From the NCBI GenBank assembly GCA_020342235.1, contig CP073214.1:992001-1056000 (forward strand): DNA of 64,000 nucleotides. Direction: 5' to 3'. The notes beneath the pieces were generated by a model. That model saw nothing but the letters and a program-made list of their open reading frames with translations, was not told the origin of the DNA and searched no databases. Below, piece after piece: positions 11,024-21,982 of the stretch. The stretch's first letter is position 1. Every line of letters begins with the position of its first letter. The position numbers and the translations under genes are program-made. This DNA is from Saccharomycopsis phalli (lineage: Eukaryota > Ascomycota > Saccharomycetes > Ascoideales > Saccharomycopsidaceae).

Positions 11024-11399
11024 CGGTTGGTGAACTAAAAATTTTTATATTTTGTGATTATAAATGTATTGACTATTGTAGCTACAAAAGCTTAGTTTAT
11101 TAGCTATTTAAGCTGTTGAATTATATAAATGTGAAGTATTTGACTCATGCCTTCGTGTTTCGTGTTACGAACAAAAGAGGAGCGATTAATGTGCTAAGTT
11201 TTTACTTTGACCAAAAAATAGGCAAGAAAAGAATGATTAGTGTTGAGCTTATTCATAATAAGGGTGGTACCTATCACTACCAAATTATTCATATTGGCGA
11301 ATGGCTTTTCATGACTTATAGCATTGTGTAACCCAAAAATTATTGTCAATTATACCTCCTATACTATACATTATTTATACTTAAACAAATAGGTCATTT
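11024..11399. other. Intergenic between convergent CHC1 and MIP1
   Basis: AT-rich 3' region of 376 bp shared by two convergent genes. A short open frame at 11116-11331 starts with TTG and resembles nothing known. No gene is supported. Confidence 0.6.
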
Positions 11400-14300
11400 T
11401 CAAAATTTAGATTTTTGGTCTATAGCAGGATTCAGTTTTTGTTTTTCCTTCGCTTGAATGTTGTTAACCATGGTTCTCAAGTGACGCGCTGCACTTCTTA
11501 CATCTTGTTTAATTTGAAGGTTTATAAACTCCTCTTCTTCAAAATTACTCAAGTCAACCGTCTCCGACTCCCTGAGGTTGGCCAAAATAGGACTCACCTT
11601 GAATTTGCTCAAGTCAAGTTCCTTTCCTTGGTCTAACCATTCAGAGCCTATTTTTTCAACTAACAGGTTAATATCCAAAGTCTCACCATCTGGAATATTG
11701 GCTTCTTTGTTTGAGATTGTCTCACAGGGAGTGTCGACTTCTTTCCGAAGAACAGTATCTATATCAACCTGTGAAAAGAATGCACAAGATTGTGGAATAT
11801 CATGGATACCGAGCTGCTCGCAGAAAATCCCTCTAGTCCATAAATTGGCAATTTGTAATATCAAAGCTGCCCTGTATTTGTCTTCGTCTTTCACCAAGTA
11901 TCGAATTTCATCATGAACAGTAATACAGAGTCTAGCGTCAATACTGTATTTGTTAATGAGATATTCCATAGATATAATCAATAGGTGAAGGTAATCTACT
12001 CCTGATGATTGGATAGCCCAATTAATTCTGGAAGGCAAGAACGTATTGCTGTTGAGATTTTGCTTCTTTAAGGCTGCAGTAATTCCTGCCTTCAACACTG
12101 GCGTTTTTGGTACCTCCTTCTCTGCCAAGTTTTCCAATTTATTAAACAATACGGATTCAGAGCCTCCATACCAAATTTTACTAAGATTTATTCCCTTTTT
12201 GGATAAGATGTTTTTCAGACGCGTATCCAATTTGATAGTCTTGCCTTTAGTACTATCAAACAAGTTATTGCAGATCTTCACAACCTCTGCGTCAGTTAAT
12301 TCCGGATTAAACTGCTTCAATAGTGTCGACGTATGACGAAGCCCAGCTCCATAGATACGACTATAGTTGAAAATTTTGGCTTGGTTACGTGAAATTTTTA
12401 AAATCTCAGCTGTCTTAGAGTGCAAATCTGTTTTTAACAACTTATTCCCCTCTAAAGTCATCCAACCAACAGCACTACCTCCATGTATACCAAATACAGA
12501 ATCACTGAGCAAACTGGCAATCCAAAGTTCTTCACTATCAACATCAGCACCAACAAAACTATAACCTTTTGGTGCCTGGATTTTGGACTTTAACTCTGAG
12601 CCAATACGATTTTTTTTAATATTTGAAGCAGTTAACCATGTTTTTTCCACAGCTCTTCTTGTAATTGTTCCCATTGGTTTAATCTGAGGAATAATCATTC
12701 CCATTTTATTGTTTGTCTGGGACAACACCGGTAGCCCAAAATTTAAGGTGTGGTCTTCGTAGACTACGAATTGATTCATGATCCGTTCCCTAGAACTAAT
12801 CCAGTAACTGGCGCTCGAATTCAAATCTAAAACCTTTTGGGTAACAGGATACTCGGAAGTTAATATCAGTGATTCGTAGTATTTTGAAAAACTCTTCGTC
12901 ATAAGATTGGTAGTTCTGCTGGATGGTCCCAAGGGATGAGGCACTTTAAAGTACACATAGGTATAGTTTTCCGTCAATTTTTCAAAATCCGGGTCCTTGG
13001 TTAAATCATCTATTCTGAGATAATTCTTCTTGACCAATGTATTGATCCCATCAAAGTCATTTGAACGGACTTTGAACAACCAACCCTTTGACTCAGTCCA
13101 TATTAAGCTGTGGCCTTCCCATTTTAATTGCAACAAAATTGGGATGATTCTAGTACGCATAGTAAGTTTTATTGGCCCAGTGCTGTTCGGAAACAAACTT
13201 CTATACCATTCGGGGTAGCCTGGTAATTTCTGCTTCTTGAATGGGGTACCATCTTTCTTCATTCTAACTGGCTTTATTTCCCAGTTCAATTGGCAATACC
13301 ACGGGTCATTTAATACTGAATCAGGGTCCTTCTTGAATTGGTTCACCAACTCCAATGCCCTTTCGGCCAACTGCCGTTCAATTTCGACGCGGTTGTTTTG
13401 ATACAAAGTCTCACAATTGTTAATATATGTCTCCCAAATTTCTTGGGTAGTAGGCAAAAAGACAGTATTAATGTGTCTTAGGGCACTAAAACTGACAGGA
13501 TGAGGACAGGTAGATAAGAACTGAGGGAATACTACCTTAAAAACTTCATGGGTCGCAGAAACATCCTTGCTGCAATAGTCCATCAATTTCTGGAAATTTT
13601 CAACAATTTCTGTTTTATCCAACGTCTTAAAGTAGTCACGGTCCTGCTTATCCAAAATCAAGTTACAATGCAATTTTGCAACATTGGCTAAGGAATTTAT
13701 GCTGGTAAGGCCTGTCCAAGGATTATCTACCAGGCTAGTATCTGGTTCACGGTTGATAATAGTCTTGTCGTCACCTATTAGTTTAAATTCATCATTGATC
13801 AAATAATCAAAGAAGTTCTTGTCATCCAATAATTTATTCATGTCATCATTAATATCAGCTTCAAATTTAACACTCTTATCAAATTTCAACCACATTGGCC
13901 GTTGCCGCGAACATATTCCCGTAGATGCGACATGCAATGAAAGGGTATCTAAGAAAAACGCCTTGGATTTAGCAAGTTGATACTCATCCTTAATCCCCGC
14001 TCTGTCAAAAGAGACATTATGTCCCACAATTAATTTGCTTCTTTCATGTGTATTCATTGGAATTAGATGGTTGTTCTCCGCATCACCTAATAAGTAGGGA
14101 CTAACCCATCCATACCAGGCGACAGGCGATGCACAGGTAGCCATTATTGGATATTTAGCCACCATATACATCGTCTCTATGTCAAATACCAACAAATCTT
14201 CCAATGGATAGTCTACTTTTACTGGCTTAGCATTGGGCTCATATCTGTACCAACCAGGCTCCATGAGCCACTTCAGCGGTTTAGGGGGCAATGAAATCCT

Positions 14301-14690
14301 GCTTAAAATATTAGCATATTCCAAGTATGTCTGCGAATCCTTCAATGCTAGTCTTATGAAATGCTCATTAAGGTTATTGCCTTGTAACTTCGGACAATTA
14401 AGTGTTATTGGTGTGGTAATATTTGTCTTCTTGTTGAGGAGACCAAACTTTTCCAAGTATCTTTGCGACAAGTTGGTTTTTACTTTATCATGCCTAGTCA
14501 GGATTTGAGTTTCATTCTTGGAAAATAACTGTTGCTTGATATTCTCTGATAGGTACTGGATTCCCACTTGATTGATTCTTGGTGATTCCTTTTTTACCTT
14601 GGGTATATCCGCAGCCAACGGTAAATACTTAAGAGAACCAGAGGTTAACTGAGTCTTCTTAGATAGGCCCGAAAGAATATTCTTAGCCAT
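11400..14690 (-). CDS. MIP1: Mitochondrial DNA polymerase gamma catalytic subunit
   Basis: Family A DNA polymerase that replicates mtDNA; 1096 aa. The N-terminus MAKNILSGLSKKTQLTSG is basic and hydroxylated, consistent with a mitochondrial presequence. The proofreading exonuclease Exo I motif is LLVFDIETMY (D170, E172). The polymerase domain shows motif A GADVDSEELWIASL (about residue 713), motif B around RNQAKIFNYSRIYGAG, and motif C TVHDEIRYL (about residue 925). It is shorter than S. cerevisiae Mip1 (about 1250 aa), mainly because it lacks the long C-terminal extension. The ATG at 14690 has no good upstream alternative. Confidence 0.97.
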   Translation of the reverse strand: MAKNILSGLSKKTQLTSGSLKYLPLAADIPKVKKESPRINQVGIQYLSENIKQQLFSKNETQILTRHDKVKTNLSQRYLEKFGLLNKKTNITTPITLNCPKLQGNNLNEHFIRLALKDSQTYLEYANILSRISLPPKPLKWLMEPGWYRYEPNAKPVKVDYPLEDLLVFDIETMYMVAKYPIMATCASPVAWYGWVSPYLLGDAENNHLIPMNTHERSKLIVGHNVSFDRAGIKDEYQLAKSKAFFLDTLSLHVASTGICSRQRPMWLKFDKSVKFEADINDDMNKLLDDKNFFDYLINDEFKLIGDDKTIINREPDTSLVDNPWTGLTSINSLANVAKLHCNLILDKQDRDYFKTLDKTEIVENFQKLMDYCSKDVSATHEVFKVVFPQFLSTCPHPVSFSALRHINTVFLPTTQEIWETYINNCETLYQNNRVEIERQLAERALELVNQFKKDPDSVLNDPWYCQLNWEIKPVRMKKDGTPFKKQKLPGYPEWYRSLFPNSTGPIKLTMRTRIIPILLQLKWEGHSLIWTESKGWLFKVRSNDFDGINTLVKKNYLRIDDLTKDPDFEKLTENYTYVYFKVPHPLGPSSRTTNLMTKSFSKYYESLILTSEYPVTQKVLDLNSSASYWISSRERIMNQFVVYEDHTLNFGLPVLSQTNNKMGMIIPQIKPMGTITRRAVEKTWLTASNIKKNRIGSELKSKIQAPKGYSFVGADVDSEELWIASLLSDSVFGIHGGSAVGWMTLEGNKLLKTDLHSKTAEILKISRNQAKIFNYSRIYGAGLRHTSTLLKQFNPELTDAEVVKICNNLFDSTKGKTIKLDTRLKNILSKKGINLSKIWYGGSESVLFNKLENLAEKEVPKTPVLKAGITAALKKQNLNSNTFLPSRINWAIQSSGVDYLHLLIISMEYLINKYSIDARLCITVHDEIRYLVKDEDKYRAALILQIANLWTRGIFCEQLGIHDIPQSCAFFSQVDIDTVLRKEVDTPCETISNKEANIPDGETLDINLLVEKIGSEWLDQGKELDLSKFKVSPILANLRESETVDLSNFEEEEFINLQIKQDVRSAARHLRTMVNNIQAKEKQKLNPAIDQKSKF

Positions 14691-15165
14691 TTGTGTATAC
14701 TGTTTACCTTGTCAATTGCATCAATTTATTATTCTGGTATGGATAAAATTCCGTACTTTTAGTGAGTAAATTTTAGTTTGGAAAATCATGCAAGAGAAGA
14801 TGAGTGACGACGATACATAGATACTAACCGCACTTTATTTTCCTACGAAAAATGTGATCAATTTCTGTAATATTTTTAAGCTTTACCATATCCATTTAGA
14901 TGATATTGAGAATCTGAATAATGCGTTTTACACAACCCCTTCATAAAACATCTTTGTCACAATAAGACGCATAGCTCAACTACCAAAAAGCTTACATACA
15001 TAGTACATATTCTTGAATTCACAGTGGGGCCGTATTGTGTGTACTTAGGAACATTAATTTCGGCTGATATAAACTAAAAGTCCACTTGTAAAGCCTCTTA
15101 TTTATTATTCATAATAAAATATGTAGCGTCTTTCTACTTCAAGAATTCCTCTATTTAATAGAATA
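14691..15165. other. Intergenic: MIP1 promoter and LEC1 3' end
   Basis: 475 bp, AT-rich, between two genes on the minus strand. No RNA gene, repeat or clear motif was seen. Confidence 0.55.
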
Positions 15166-18144
15166 TCATATCACATTCTCTTGTTGATATGTCTGCAATA
15201 GATTTACTAATTGTTTTTTGAAGCTTCCGGATAACTTCTGAATTGTTGCATCCTCGTGCCGAGTATAGTAATTCTTCTCATTTAGAAACTTATCTGCCTC
15301 TTGTGAATCAGTACTATCTATACTTTCTAATGATTTCAAATCGTTATCCAATTCTGTAGCGTCATTTAAATTGATTCCAAGATCCTCCGAATTTAAAAAA
15401 GTTACTTCATTAACCTGTTTCCAATTTTCACTTAGAATATCCTTCTTTTCATTATTTGCCACTTGTTTCTTCACTCGGTCACGTCGGCTAGAGGCTTGAA
15501 TATCATCGAGTTCTCTTTGCAATGCAGTAATATTTATATCTTCCCCTTTGATGATTGAATCCATATCTATCTTTAGTTTTCTCGATTTGTAATATCCCAA
15601 GAAGTTTATGAAGTTACTAAACCAATTAATCAAGCTTTCGAAGAACCCATCTGTATCATTATTGTAGCTCTCATGAAAAAACTGGAGCACAAAGTCTTGA
15701 TATTTGGATAAAATAAGGTATATACTCAATATGACCTCATTGGCACTCATCATATAAATATACTCATTCAAGTAATCCACCAAGTTTATTAAATCGCTCA
15801 TCAAGTTCTGAAACACTTTCACCAGCTTTTTGAAGGTTGCATTCTTACTTAATATATTGATTAATGGCTCAAAGAAAATCTCCATGAAATCTTTCAAAAA
15901 ATTATTTAAATAAGACTCTTGCCATATTTCATTCATAATCTGCTTATCATTATGACGGACAAGTAAATGAAACAATTTCCTTAGATCTAGATATATATTT
16001 GGAACAGGTTCCGACTTTTCGTCACTTAATTTGTTTACATTTCTCTCATGGTATGCTTTAATGATATTCCCTTCTAGTCTTTTGTTAATGCGTAGACCCA
16101 ACTGTTTATCCTGGATTATTAAAAGTATCAAATCTGTTTCATTGGACTTCTCCATAATACTTTTCTTTAGAGAATCTTTACTTTCATTCATTTTAAGAAA
16201 CTTATTAAACTTTTCTATGATGATTTCAATGTTTGGGTCTTGCTCAAGTAACCTGGTTGTCAATGCCTTCATCTCCTGTTCAACTTCATTGATATCAGAT
16301 ACTAGTATATTATGGAATAACACCTGTATTAATGATCGATGTTTAGCTGTGCCCTTTGAGAATGAAAGGATGCTCGGCGGCTGGTACAAAAATAGCTCCA
16401 AGAGCCTCCGCACAATCGCCAAGGGATTAGTTAACTTGAGAATCAGCTGGACTATCGAATAAGGAAATAATTGATGAAATCGTTTGATTTGCCCAAATAA
16501 TTCAAAAGTTATTTCACCCCCATACTCATAATTGTTAGTAGTAAAGAACATTTCATATATCAGTGAAGCTAACCGGAGCTTAATCCATTTAATAAAGACT
16601 TGCAAAATAGGAGACAAGTCACCAATTCTGTAGCTGGACTTGAATTCGTCTAGAATAACCAAAAGCACACTTCTATCACTATGATTTAAGTAGCGCTTGT
16701 ACTCGGTAATCTTCGAATCGCTGTAGTTTGCCTTTAAATATTCGGGGTTGTTTATATTCAAGCAGATATTTTTGAATATCAAAAGCTCATTCTTCAATTT
16801 CAAATTTATCAAGTGTATTTTCTTCTGAAACATCATCTGATTCTTTAGCGAGATAAACTCTACTTCTTTTCTATCTTCAATGTCTTTTAGATCCAGGGCA
16901 GTTAACTTACAAGTACCGTGAAACAAAAACTCTTTTAAATAAATAGACAGAGAAATGTCTGGAATTTTTAAGAGAGCTGTTAAGTAACAGTTTAGCGCGA
17001 CTCGAAGCTTTTCGCGGGGTAATCGCACCACATTACTATCAACTTTCATCTCTGGCACATCGTCAAAATCATCATTTAATGGCTCTTGTTTGTTTTTCGA
17101 GTACTTGGTTAATATATTATTTAGTATTTCTTTACTGGCTGGTGTGAAAGCATTGTCCTGGAACAATATATTGTCCAAGTCTTTTAGAGAACTATTACCA
17201 ATAAGGTCTTTGTCCATGTGCCCAACTTTAAGATAAGACGCCTGTTTGTCTTTCTCTGGCAAAGCTGGCAATTTAACATCTGTATAATGTTTCTCCAATG
17301 TGTCATGCAAGCTCTTGAAATCACCATAACTTCGAAGCGTTATGAATTCTTGTGTTACGTCTTCGCTCATTCTATAGATACTGAAAATAATAAACTTGAA
17401 AACCTTCACTTTCAGAGTAAATCCAAGCCCAAAAGAGCGAGATTTGGTCAAATTTTCTTTCACACCTTTTATTTTGACATGAATGCCATTGATAAATTCT
17501 TGGTGGTCTCTTTGATCTATTAAGCTTTGTTTGGTCAATTGTACAAGATCATTTTCCTGATCAGTTTTCAAGTCCTCTAAAAACTCCTGAAGAGTATCAC
17601 TCGTGTTCATATCTAATTTGTGCTCGCTCAAACCTTTGTAGTACTCGTCTTCTTTTGTTACGGGTATTGAAGAACTGAAGAACAACACCAACAGCTTGAA
17701 CAACTTCAAGTTGACTTTCTTTCGCTTAGTCAATTCGAGCCGATCACTTGAGTTACTGAGATTTTTGTTTAAGATGTAGTTGAAAAACGGCTTTATTTTG
17801 TATTTCCAATATCCATTGTTGCCCGTGGAGTCCAACAGATGAGCGTTCTCCATCGATGCTTCATTGGGAAACTGATAATTAAACTGCACCTTTTCATCCA
17901 ATTTAATGAAATATGGGAAGGTTTTAACAAAGTTAAGAAAGAAAAACTTTAACATGGGATATTGATTATCAAACGTGTCTAATAGTTGCAGTCTTCTCTC
18001 AGGGACAGTCGCCTCTTCGAATGGGTACCCAAGATGGTCCAAGAACTTATTGTGGTCATTCCAAAATAAGTCATACTCTGTCTGCAACTCTATTAGAATT
18101 AGCTGGTTCTTCAAGTAGTGGTATTGCAGCGGACTTAGAGACAT
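15166..18144 (-). CDS. LEC1: PX-domain lipid-distribution protein, LEC1/YPR097W-like
   Basis: Large fungal protein with a PX-associated (PXB) N-terminal domain, a phosphoinositide-binding PX domain and a long helical C-terminal domain. The chosen start MSLSPLQYHYLKNQLILIEL gives 992 aa and matches the typical start of the PXB family. The PX segment is near residues 230-300 (GLGFTLKVKVFKFIIFSIYR, then FITLRSYGDFKSLHDTLEKH). S. cerevisiae Lec1, of similar size and order, affects lipid distribution. The frame stays open to an ATG at 18270, adding 42 residues with a hydrophobic stretch; see findings. Identity rests on architecture and a partial memory of the family, so the symbol is less certain than the domain call. 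Confidence 0.78.
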   Translation of the reverse strand: MSLSPLQYHYLKNQLILIELQTEYDLFWNDHNKFLDHLGYPFEEATVPERRLQLLDTFDNQYPMLKFFFLNFVKTFPYFIKLDEKVQFNYQFPNEASMENAHLLDSTGNNGYWKYKIKPFFNYILNKNLSNSSDRLELTKRKKVNLKLFKLLVLFFSSSIPVTKEDEYYKGLSEHKLDMNTSDTLQEFLEDLKTDQENDLVQLTKQSLIDQRDHQEFINGIHVKIKGVKENLTKSRSFGLGFTLKVKVFKFIIFSIYRMSEDVTQEFITLRSYGDFKSLHDTLEKHYTDVKLPALPEKDKQASYLKVGHMDKDLIGNSSLKDLDNILFQDNAFTPASKEILNNILTKYSKNKQEPLNDDFDDVPEMKVDSNVVRLPREKLRVALNCYLTALLKIPDISLSIYLKEFLFHGTCKLTALDLKDIEDRKEVEFISLKNQMMFQKKIHLINLKLKNELLIFKNICLNINNPEYLKANYSDSKITEYKRYLNHSDRSVLLVILDEFKSSYRIGDLSPILQVFIKWIKLRLASLIYEMFFTTNNYEYGGEITFELFGQIKRFHQLFPYSIVQLILKLTNPLAIVRRLLELFLYQPPSILSFSKGTAKHRSLIQVLFHNILVSDINEVEQEMKALTTRLLEQDPNIEIIIEKFNKFLKMNESKDSLKKSIMEKSNETDLILLIIQDKQLGLRINKRLEGNIIKAYHERNVNKLSDEKSEPVPNIYLDLRKLFHLLVRHNDKQIMNEIWQESYLNNFLKDFMEIFFEPLINILSKNATFKKLVKVFQNLMSDLINLVDYLNEYIYMMSANEVILSIYLILSKYQDFVLQFFHESYNNDTDGFFESLINWFSNFINFLGYYKSRKLKIDMDSIIKGEDINITALQRELDDIQASSRRDRVKKQVANNEKKDILSENWKQVNEVTFLNSEDLGINLNDATELDNDLKSLESIDSTDSQEADKFLNEKNYYTRHEDATIQKLSGSFKKQLVNLLQTYQQENVI

Positions 18145-18389
18145 GGCACACTTGTTTGAGATATTGTTTGACAGCTGAGGTAGGTTGAAAAATGATGTCA
18201 GGAGGATGTGATGCATAAACACGGATAGCAGAAAGGAACCAACGCTTGCTAAAACCTTATTGACTAACATGTAAAATGTGAAAAAGGAATTTGGCCATAG
18301 AAATGATTACACTCAATGGTGATACAACAATCATATTTACTAATTCAACACGTATAGACATATATTGACCTGGAAAACTATGCAGCAAT

Positions 18390-19439
18390 TCAGGCATTCT
18401 TCCGCTTAGCTGCCTTTCGCAAGGCTCTAATTCTGATGCTCTTGTGCATATTATAGTTAACTTTGTTAGCAATGGCAGAATAAACACCTACCGTAGTCTC
18501 AATGGCCCAGTGCATAATTGCATGGGACCAGAAAGGAGAGACAGTTGCATAACGTTCCTGGGCACCGCATCTCTTGGTCAAATTGTTCAATGCCGAAGTG
18601 ACAAACAGCTTCAGAGTTGGGATCAAAAGGGTAGGATTTCTAACCTTGGACATTTTACTGCTGACCAAGTATGCTAACACCATCTTGACGTCGATGTGCT
18701 GCGAGCACAACTCTCTGGACAAAGAAGTGGACCAATTCTGCAAAAAAGCCTTGGAACCAGAGTAAGTGGCCAAGTATGGGGTAGGCAAGAGTCCAGAAAA
18801 AGAACCCATGTTCAAGATCAAAGCTTTCTTTGCGGCTTTCTTGTCATTAACAGTGGCAGATAAAAATGGAATCAATACCTGTGTAAACTTCAAGGTCACT
18901 ATATTGTTGATGGTAATAATATCAGTAAGTTCCTCGGTGGTAGTTTCAGTGAATGGAACTGGTATTGAGTGTGATCTGCCGACGTTATTAATCAACACAG
19001 AAATGTCAATACCACTTCCAGCGACAAACGACTTGAATTTTGCAATACTTTCGTTGGAGGTATCAGTAAAGTCATAGGCGTATATCTTGGTCTGGACTTT
19101 GTACTTGCTCTCAATCTCCTCCGCAATCGTCTCCAACTTGCTGGTAGTACGCGAAACCAATAAAATATTAAAGCCCTTTTTGGCCAATTGAAGTACAAAG
19201 TCTTTACCTAGACCATCGGTGGCTCCAGTGACTACTGCCCACGTGTGAGCCTTTGAGCCATACACCGTGAAGTCCGTGCCAGGGAGGACATACAAGTCCA
19301 AAATCAAGCTGACAAACGAAAGGGTCAAGGTGGTCAATTTTACTAGACCGAGAAAGAATGCCGCATAAAAAATGAGGTTCAACCACGAAGAGTTGCAAGC
19401 AGCGTCCGACAACGCATCGAAAAAAGGAGCCACTGACAT
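18390..19439 (-). CDS. IFA38: Very-long-chain 3-ketoacyl-CoA reductase
   Basis: ER microsomal beta-keto reductase of the fatty-acid elongase, reducing 3-ketoacyl-CoA with NADPH; 349 aa. It has an N-terminal membrane segment (about residues 22-50), then a short-chain dehydrogenase fold: cofactor motif TGATDGLG (71-78), LINNVG (149-154), catalytic S213 (MGSFSG), Y226 and K230 (YSGSK). The C-terminus ends KRKNA, a KxKxx-type ER retrieval signal. The start ATG is at 19439. It is divergent from the MFS gene across a 623-bp spacer. Confidence 0.93.
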   Translation of the reverse strand: MSVAPFFDALSDAACNSSWLNLIFYAAFFLGLVKLTTLTLSFVSLILDLYVLPGTDFTVYGSKAHTWAVVTGATDGLGKDFVLQLAKKGFNILLVSRTTSKLETIAEEIESKYKVQTKIYAYDFTDTSNESIAKFKSFVAGSGIDISVLINNVGRSHSIPVPFTETTTEELTDIITINNIVTLKFTQVLIPFLSATVNDKKAAKKALILNMGSFSGLLPTPYLATYSGSKAFLQNWSTSLSRELCSQHIDVKMVLAYLVSSKMSKVRNPTLLIPTLKLFVTSALNNLTKRCGAQERYATVSPFWSHAIMHWAIETTVGVYSAIANKVNYNMHKSIRIRALRKAAKRKNA

Positions 19440-20062
19440 GTTTACGGTTGTATTGGGATGGAAAATGGGTTTGAGGTGCTGTGTTATGTGCCCCGACTAC
19501 AATATGCCCGTACCACATATATATGGCCATCTTGTGCAGGATTGAAAAACTAGGGAGCCGAAAATTGGTAAAAAAAATTGGATTGGCCTTAGTCTGTCTG
19601 CACTGAAAATAGGACTGCGGCTAGCTACATCAGAAAGGGCCTATTTTTTCCGGAATTTAAATATGGAACCCGCCAGTCGTTTTTTGAAAAGATCGACGAT
19701 TAAAAGCCTTGTTGATTATAGGGATGCGACAAAACAGTTGTGTGCGTGAAATCAGAATGTATCACATTATACTGCGGAGTAGGGTATCTCAAGCGAGTGT
19801 TTGTAATGACTACGTGGATAAATGGTAATATGCCCATCTGATGGATATTTTGAGCTTCAACCCCTATTATTTGTAGCTTTTTAGTTCTGTCAAGCTGGTG
19901 AAATGGATCTAATTATCTTTGGTATCTCACGTTGGCATGCTTAAACAAGCAGAGCCATTTTAGACTGATACCCTTTCTTACCGCTTCTCACACAATGTAT
20001 AAATTTTTATGGAAGCCTGCGGTTGATCTGATAGATTTGTGTTTGATTCACGTCCCTTGGAG
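19440..20062. other. Divergent promoter region IFA38 / MFS transporter
   Basis: 623 bp without a gene. On the minus strand a TATATAT run at 19518-19524 lies about 80 bp before the IFA38 ATG and is a plausible TATA box. No repeats or RNA genes were recognised. Confidence 0.5.
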
Positions 20063-21844
20063 ATGAGCACCATTAGGAAGATTATTTCGGAGCGGTTCGA
20101 GGAGCATCAGATTCATTTGAGACGAACTGCTTCGTCTAGTGACTCAGAATCTTCTATCGGAGAAACGCCCGTTGTCAGCCGTAATTACAAGAGAGAGACT
20201 ATCCACCAAGCCACCAACCTATACTCGTTGGGAGACTTACCTGTTTACAGAGATGGGCTTGAGTTCAAAGACCGTGATCCCAACCTTGTAACCTGGGAGA
20301 GTCCAGAAGATCCAGCGAACCCTCGAAATTGGAGTAACAGAAAAAAATGGACTGTGACGATTTTGGCAGCCACCAACGCATTTGTACCTACATTTGCTAC
20401 GTCTGTTATTGCTCCTGCCGTCTCGTTGATAGCAAAGGAGTTTGGCTATGTTACAAACGATACGTTAATGGCGCTCACCGTGAGCATTTTCCTTCTTCCT
20501 TGGGTGTTCATCCCGCTCATTGCTAGCCCGTTGTCCGAGATGTATGGTCGTCGCATAGTGTCGATTGGTTCCTTGTGGTTTCTCTTGGCATTTAACATCG
20601 GCTGCTGCTTTGCTACGAATAAGGAGCAGCTCATTGTTTTCCGATTCTTTGCGGGTGCCGGGGGCTCGGCACCTCTCAGTATTGGTGCAGGGATAATTGG
20701 AGACTGTTTCACATCTGTTGAACGAAACCGAGCCATTGGAATTTTTGGTATTGGTCTTGTCATGGCTCCTGTGGTGTCACCGATCATTAGTGGGTATATC
20801 ACTGAGACCGTTGGCTGGCGTTGGATATTCCGTATTCTTGTAATAATGAACGGAGTGACAGTGATTGCTAACCACTTGCTTCTTCCCGAGCTGTACTCTC
20901 CGACTATTCTCGAAAACAAAAAGAACATGTTGAAAAAGAAAAACCCTGAGCGAGAGTACCACACTGTTTATGACATTACCGAGGAGGAGCAGGGTATACA
21001 GAAGCTCATTGTAAATGTCATCCGACCTATTCAGTTGCTTTTCTTCCACCCAATGATATATGGACTTGGAATTCTTCTCTCTGTGATCTATGGGCTCTTG
21101 TATTTGATTATCGTTTTGTTTCCAACTCTCTGGGAAGTCAACTACCACTTCTCTGTTGGTACAGCCGGTCTTATGTTTGTGTCCTTGGGAATTGGATTCT
21201 TTCTTGGGCTTGCAATCTTTACTCCCGTGATTGATTGGTCTTACCAGAGGCTAACTGCTCAAAATGGAGGTGTCACAAAGCCCGAATTTAGATTGGAAAC
21301 CCTACTCTACGGCGGTATTGTAGGCCCAGCCTCGTTACTTGCTTTTGGATGGTGCGCGGAAAAGCACACCCACTGGTTGGCTCCTTGTATCTTCAGTGCT
21401 ATCTTTTGTACTGCAGTGGTCAACTGTTTTCAGTGCATCAACAACTACGCTATTGATATGAATCCTCGATTCAGCGCTAGTGCTGTCGCTGCTGTCACGG
21501 TGTTTAGATCGTTGTTTGGATTTGCCTTTCCTCTTTTTGCACCTAAGATGTTCCGCAGTATTGGCTTCGGCTGGGGTTTGACAATCTTTTTCTTCGTTGG
21601 TATTTTGGTTGGTATTCCGTTTCCATTGTTTGCCTACCTTAGAGGCGAGAGTGTGAGAGACTGGGGAAACCAAAAGATTGAGAATCTCAATCGGCACCGG
21701 CTTGACAAGTTCATTAAGAAATTGAATAAGGAAGAGTCTGAAACCACAAGTGATGTCAGTCCCAATAACGTACGCTTGAGCGTCAGTGTGTTCCCCACTA
21801 TTGTGGAGGAACATATTGAACCTGAAAAAAAAATAATGAATTAA
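20063..21844 (+). CDS. MFS multidrug/polyamine-type exporter (DHA1 family)
   Basis: Plasma-membrane proton antiporter of the 12-TM DHA1 family; 593 aa with a ~95-residue hydrophilic N-terminus. Family features: DPANPRNWSNRKKW just before TM1, the TM2-3 loop motif SEMYGRRIV, RFFAGAGGSAPLSIGAGIIGD in TM4, the antiporter motif region GIGLVMAPVVSPIISGYI in TM5, and a C-terminal cytosolic tail. The layout resembles the fungal TPO/NAG3/NAG4/FLU1 group, but the substrate cannot be read from sequence. The true ATG is at 20063; the frame upstream starts with GTG. Confidence 0.87.
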   Translation: MSTIRKIISERFEEHQIHLRRTASSSDSESSIGETPVVSRNYKRETIHQATNLYSLGDLPVYRDGLEFKDRDPNLVTWESPEDPANPRNWSNRKKWTVTILAATNAFVPTFATSVIAPAVSLIAKEFGYVTNDTLMALTVSIFLLPWVFIPLIASPLSEMYGRRIVSIGSLWFLLAFNIGCCFATNKEQLIVFRFFAGAGGSAPLSIGAGIIGDCFTSVERNRAIGIFGIGLVMAPVVSPIISGYITETVGWRWIFRILVIMNGVTVIANHLLLPELYSPTILENKKNMLKKKNPEREYHTVYDITEEEQGIQKLIVNVIRPIQLLFFHPMIYGLGILLSVIYGLLYLIIVLFPTLWEVNYHFSVGTAGLMFVSLGIGFFLGLAIFTPVIDWSYQRLTAQNGGVTKPEFRLETLLYGGIVGPASLLAFGWCAEKHTHWLAPCIFSAIFCTAVVNCFQCINNYAIDMNPRFSASAVAAVTVFRSLFGFAFPLFAPKMFRSIGFGWGLTIFFFVGILVGIPFPLFAYLRGESVRDWGNQKIENLNRHRLDKFIKKLNKEESETTSDVSPNNVRLSVSVFPTIVEEHIEPEKKIMN

Positions 21845-21929
21845 CGTCAGCCTTGATCTAACACTTTTACTGTAGCACTTATTGTTGAAACACCAATATT
21901 ACGCTTCTAAATTTTGGCATATACATTTA

Positions 21930-21975
21930 ACACACACACACACACACACATACATATACACACATATATAATATA
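21930..21975. repeat. CA/TA dinucleotide microsatellite
   Basis: (CA)10 at 21931-21950 runs into mixed CA/TA steps up to about 21975, just downstream of the arrestin gene stop. Simple slippage repeat in a 3' region. Confidence 0.9.
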
Positions 21976-21982
21976 GATTACT

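Noticed and set aside
11116-11331. 71-codon frame between CHC1 and MIP1
   Set aside because: Starts with TTG, lies in a convergent 3' region, no recognisable content.
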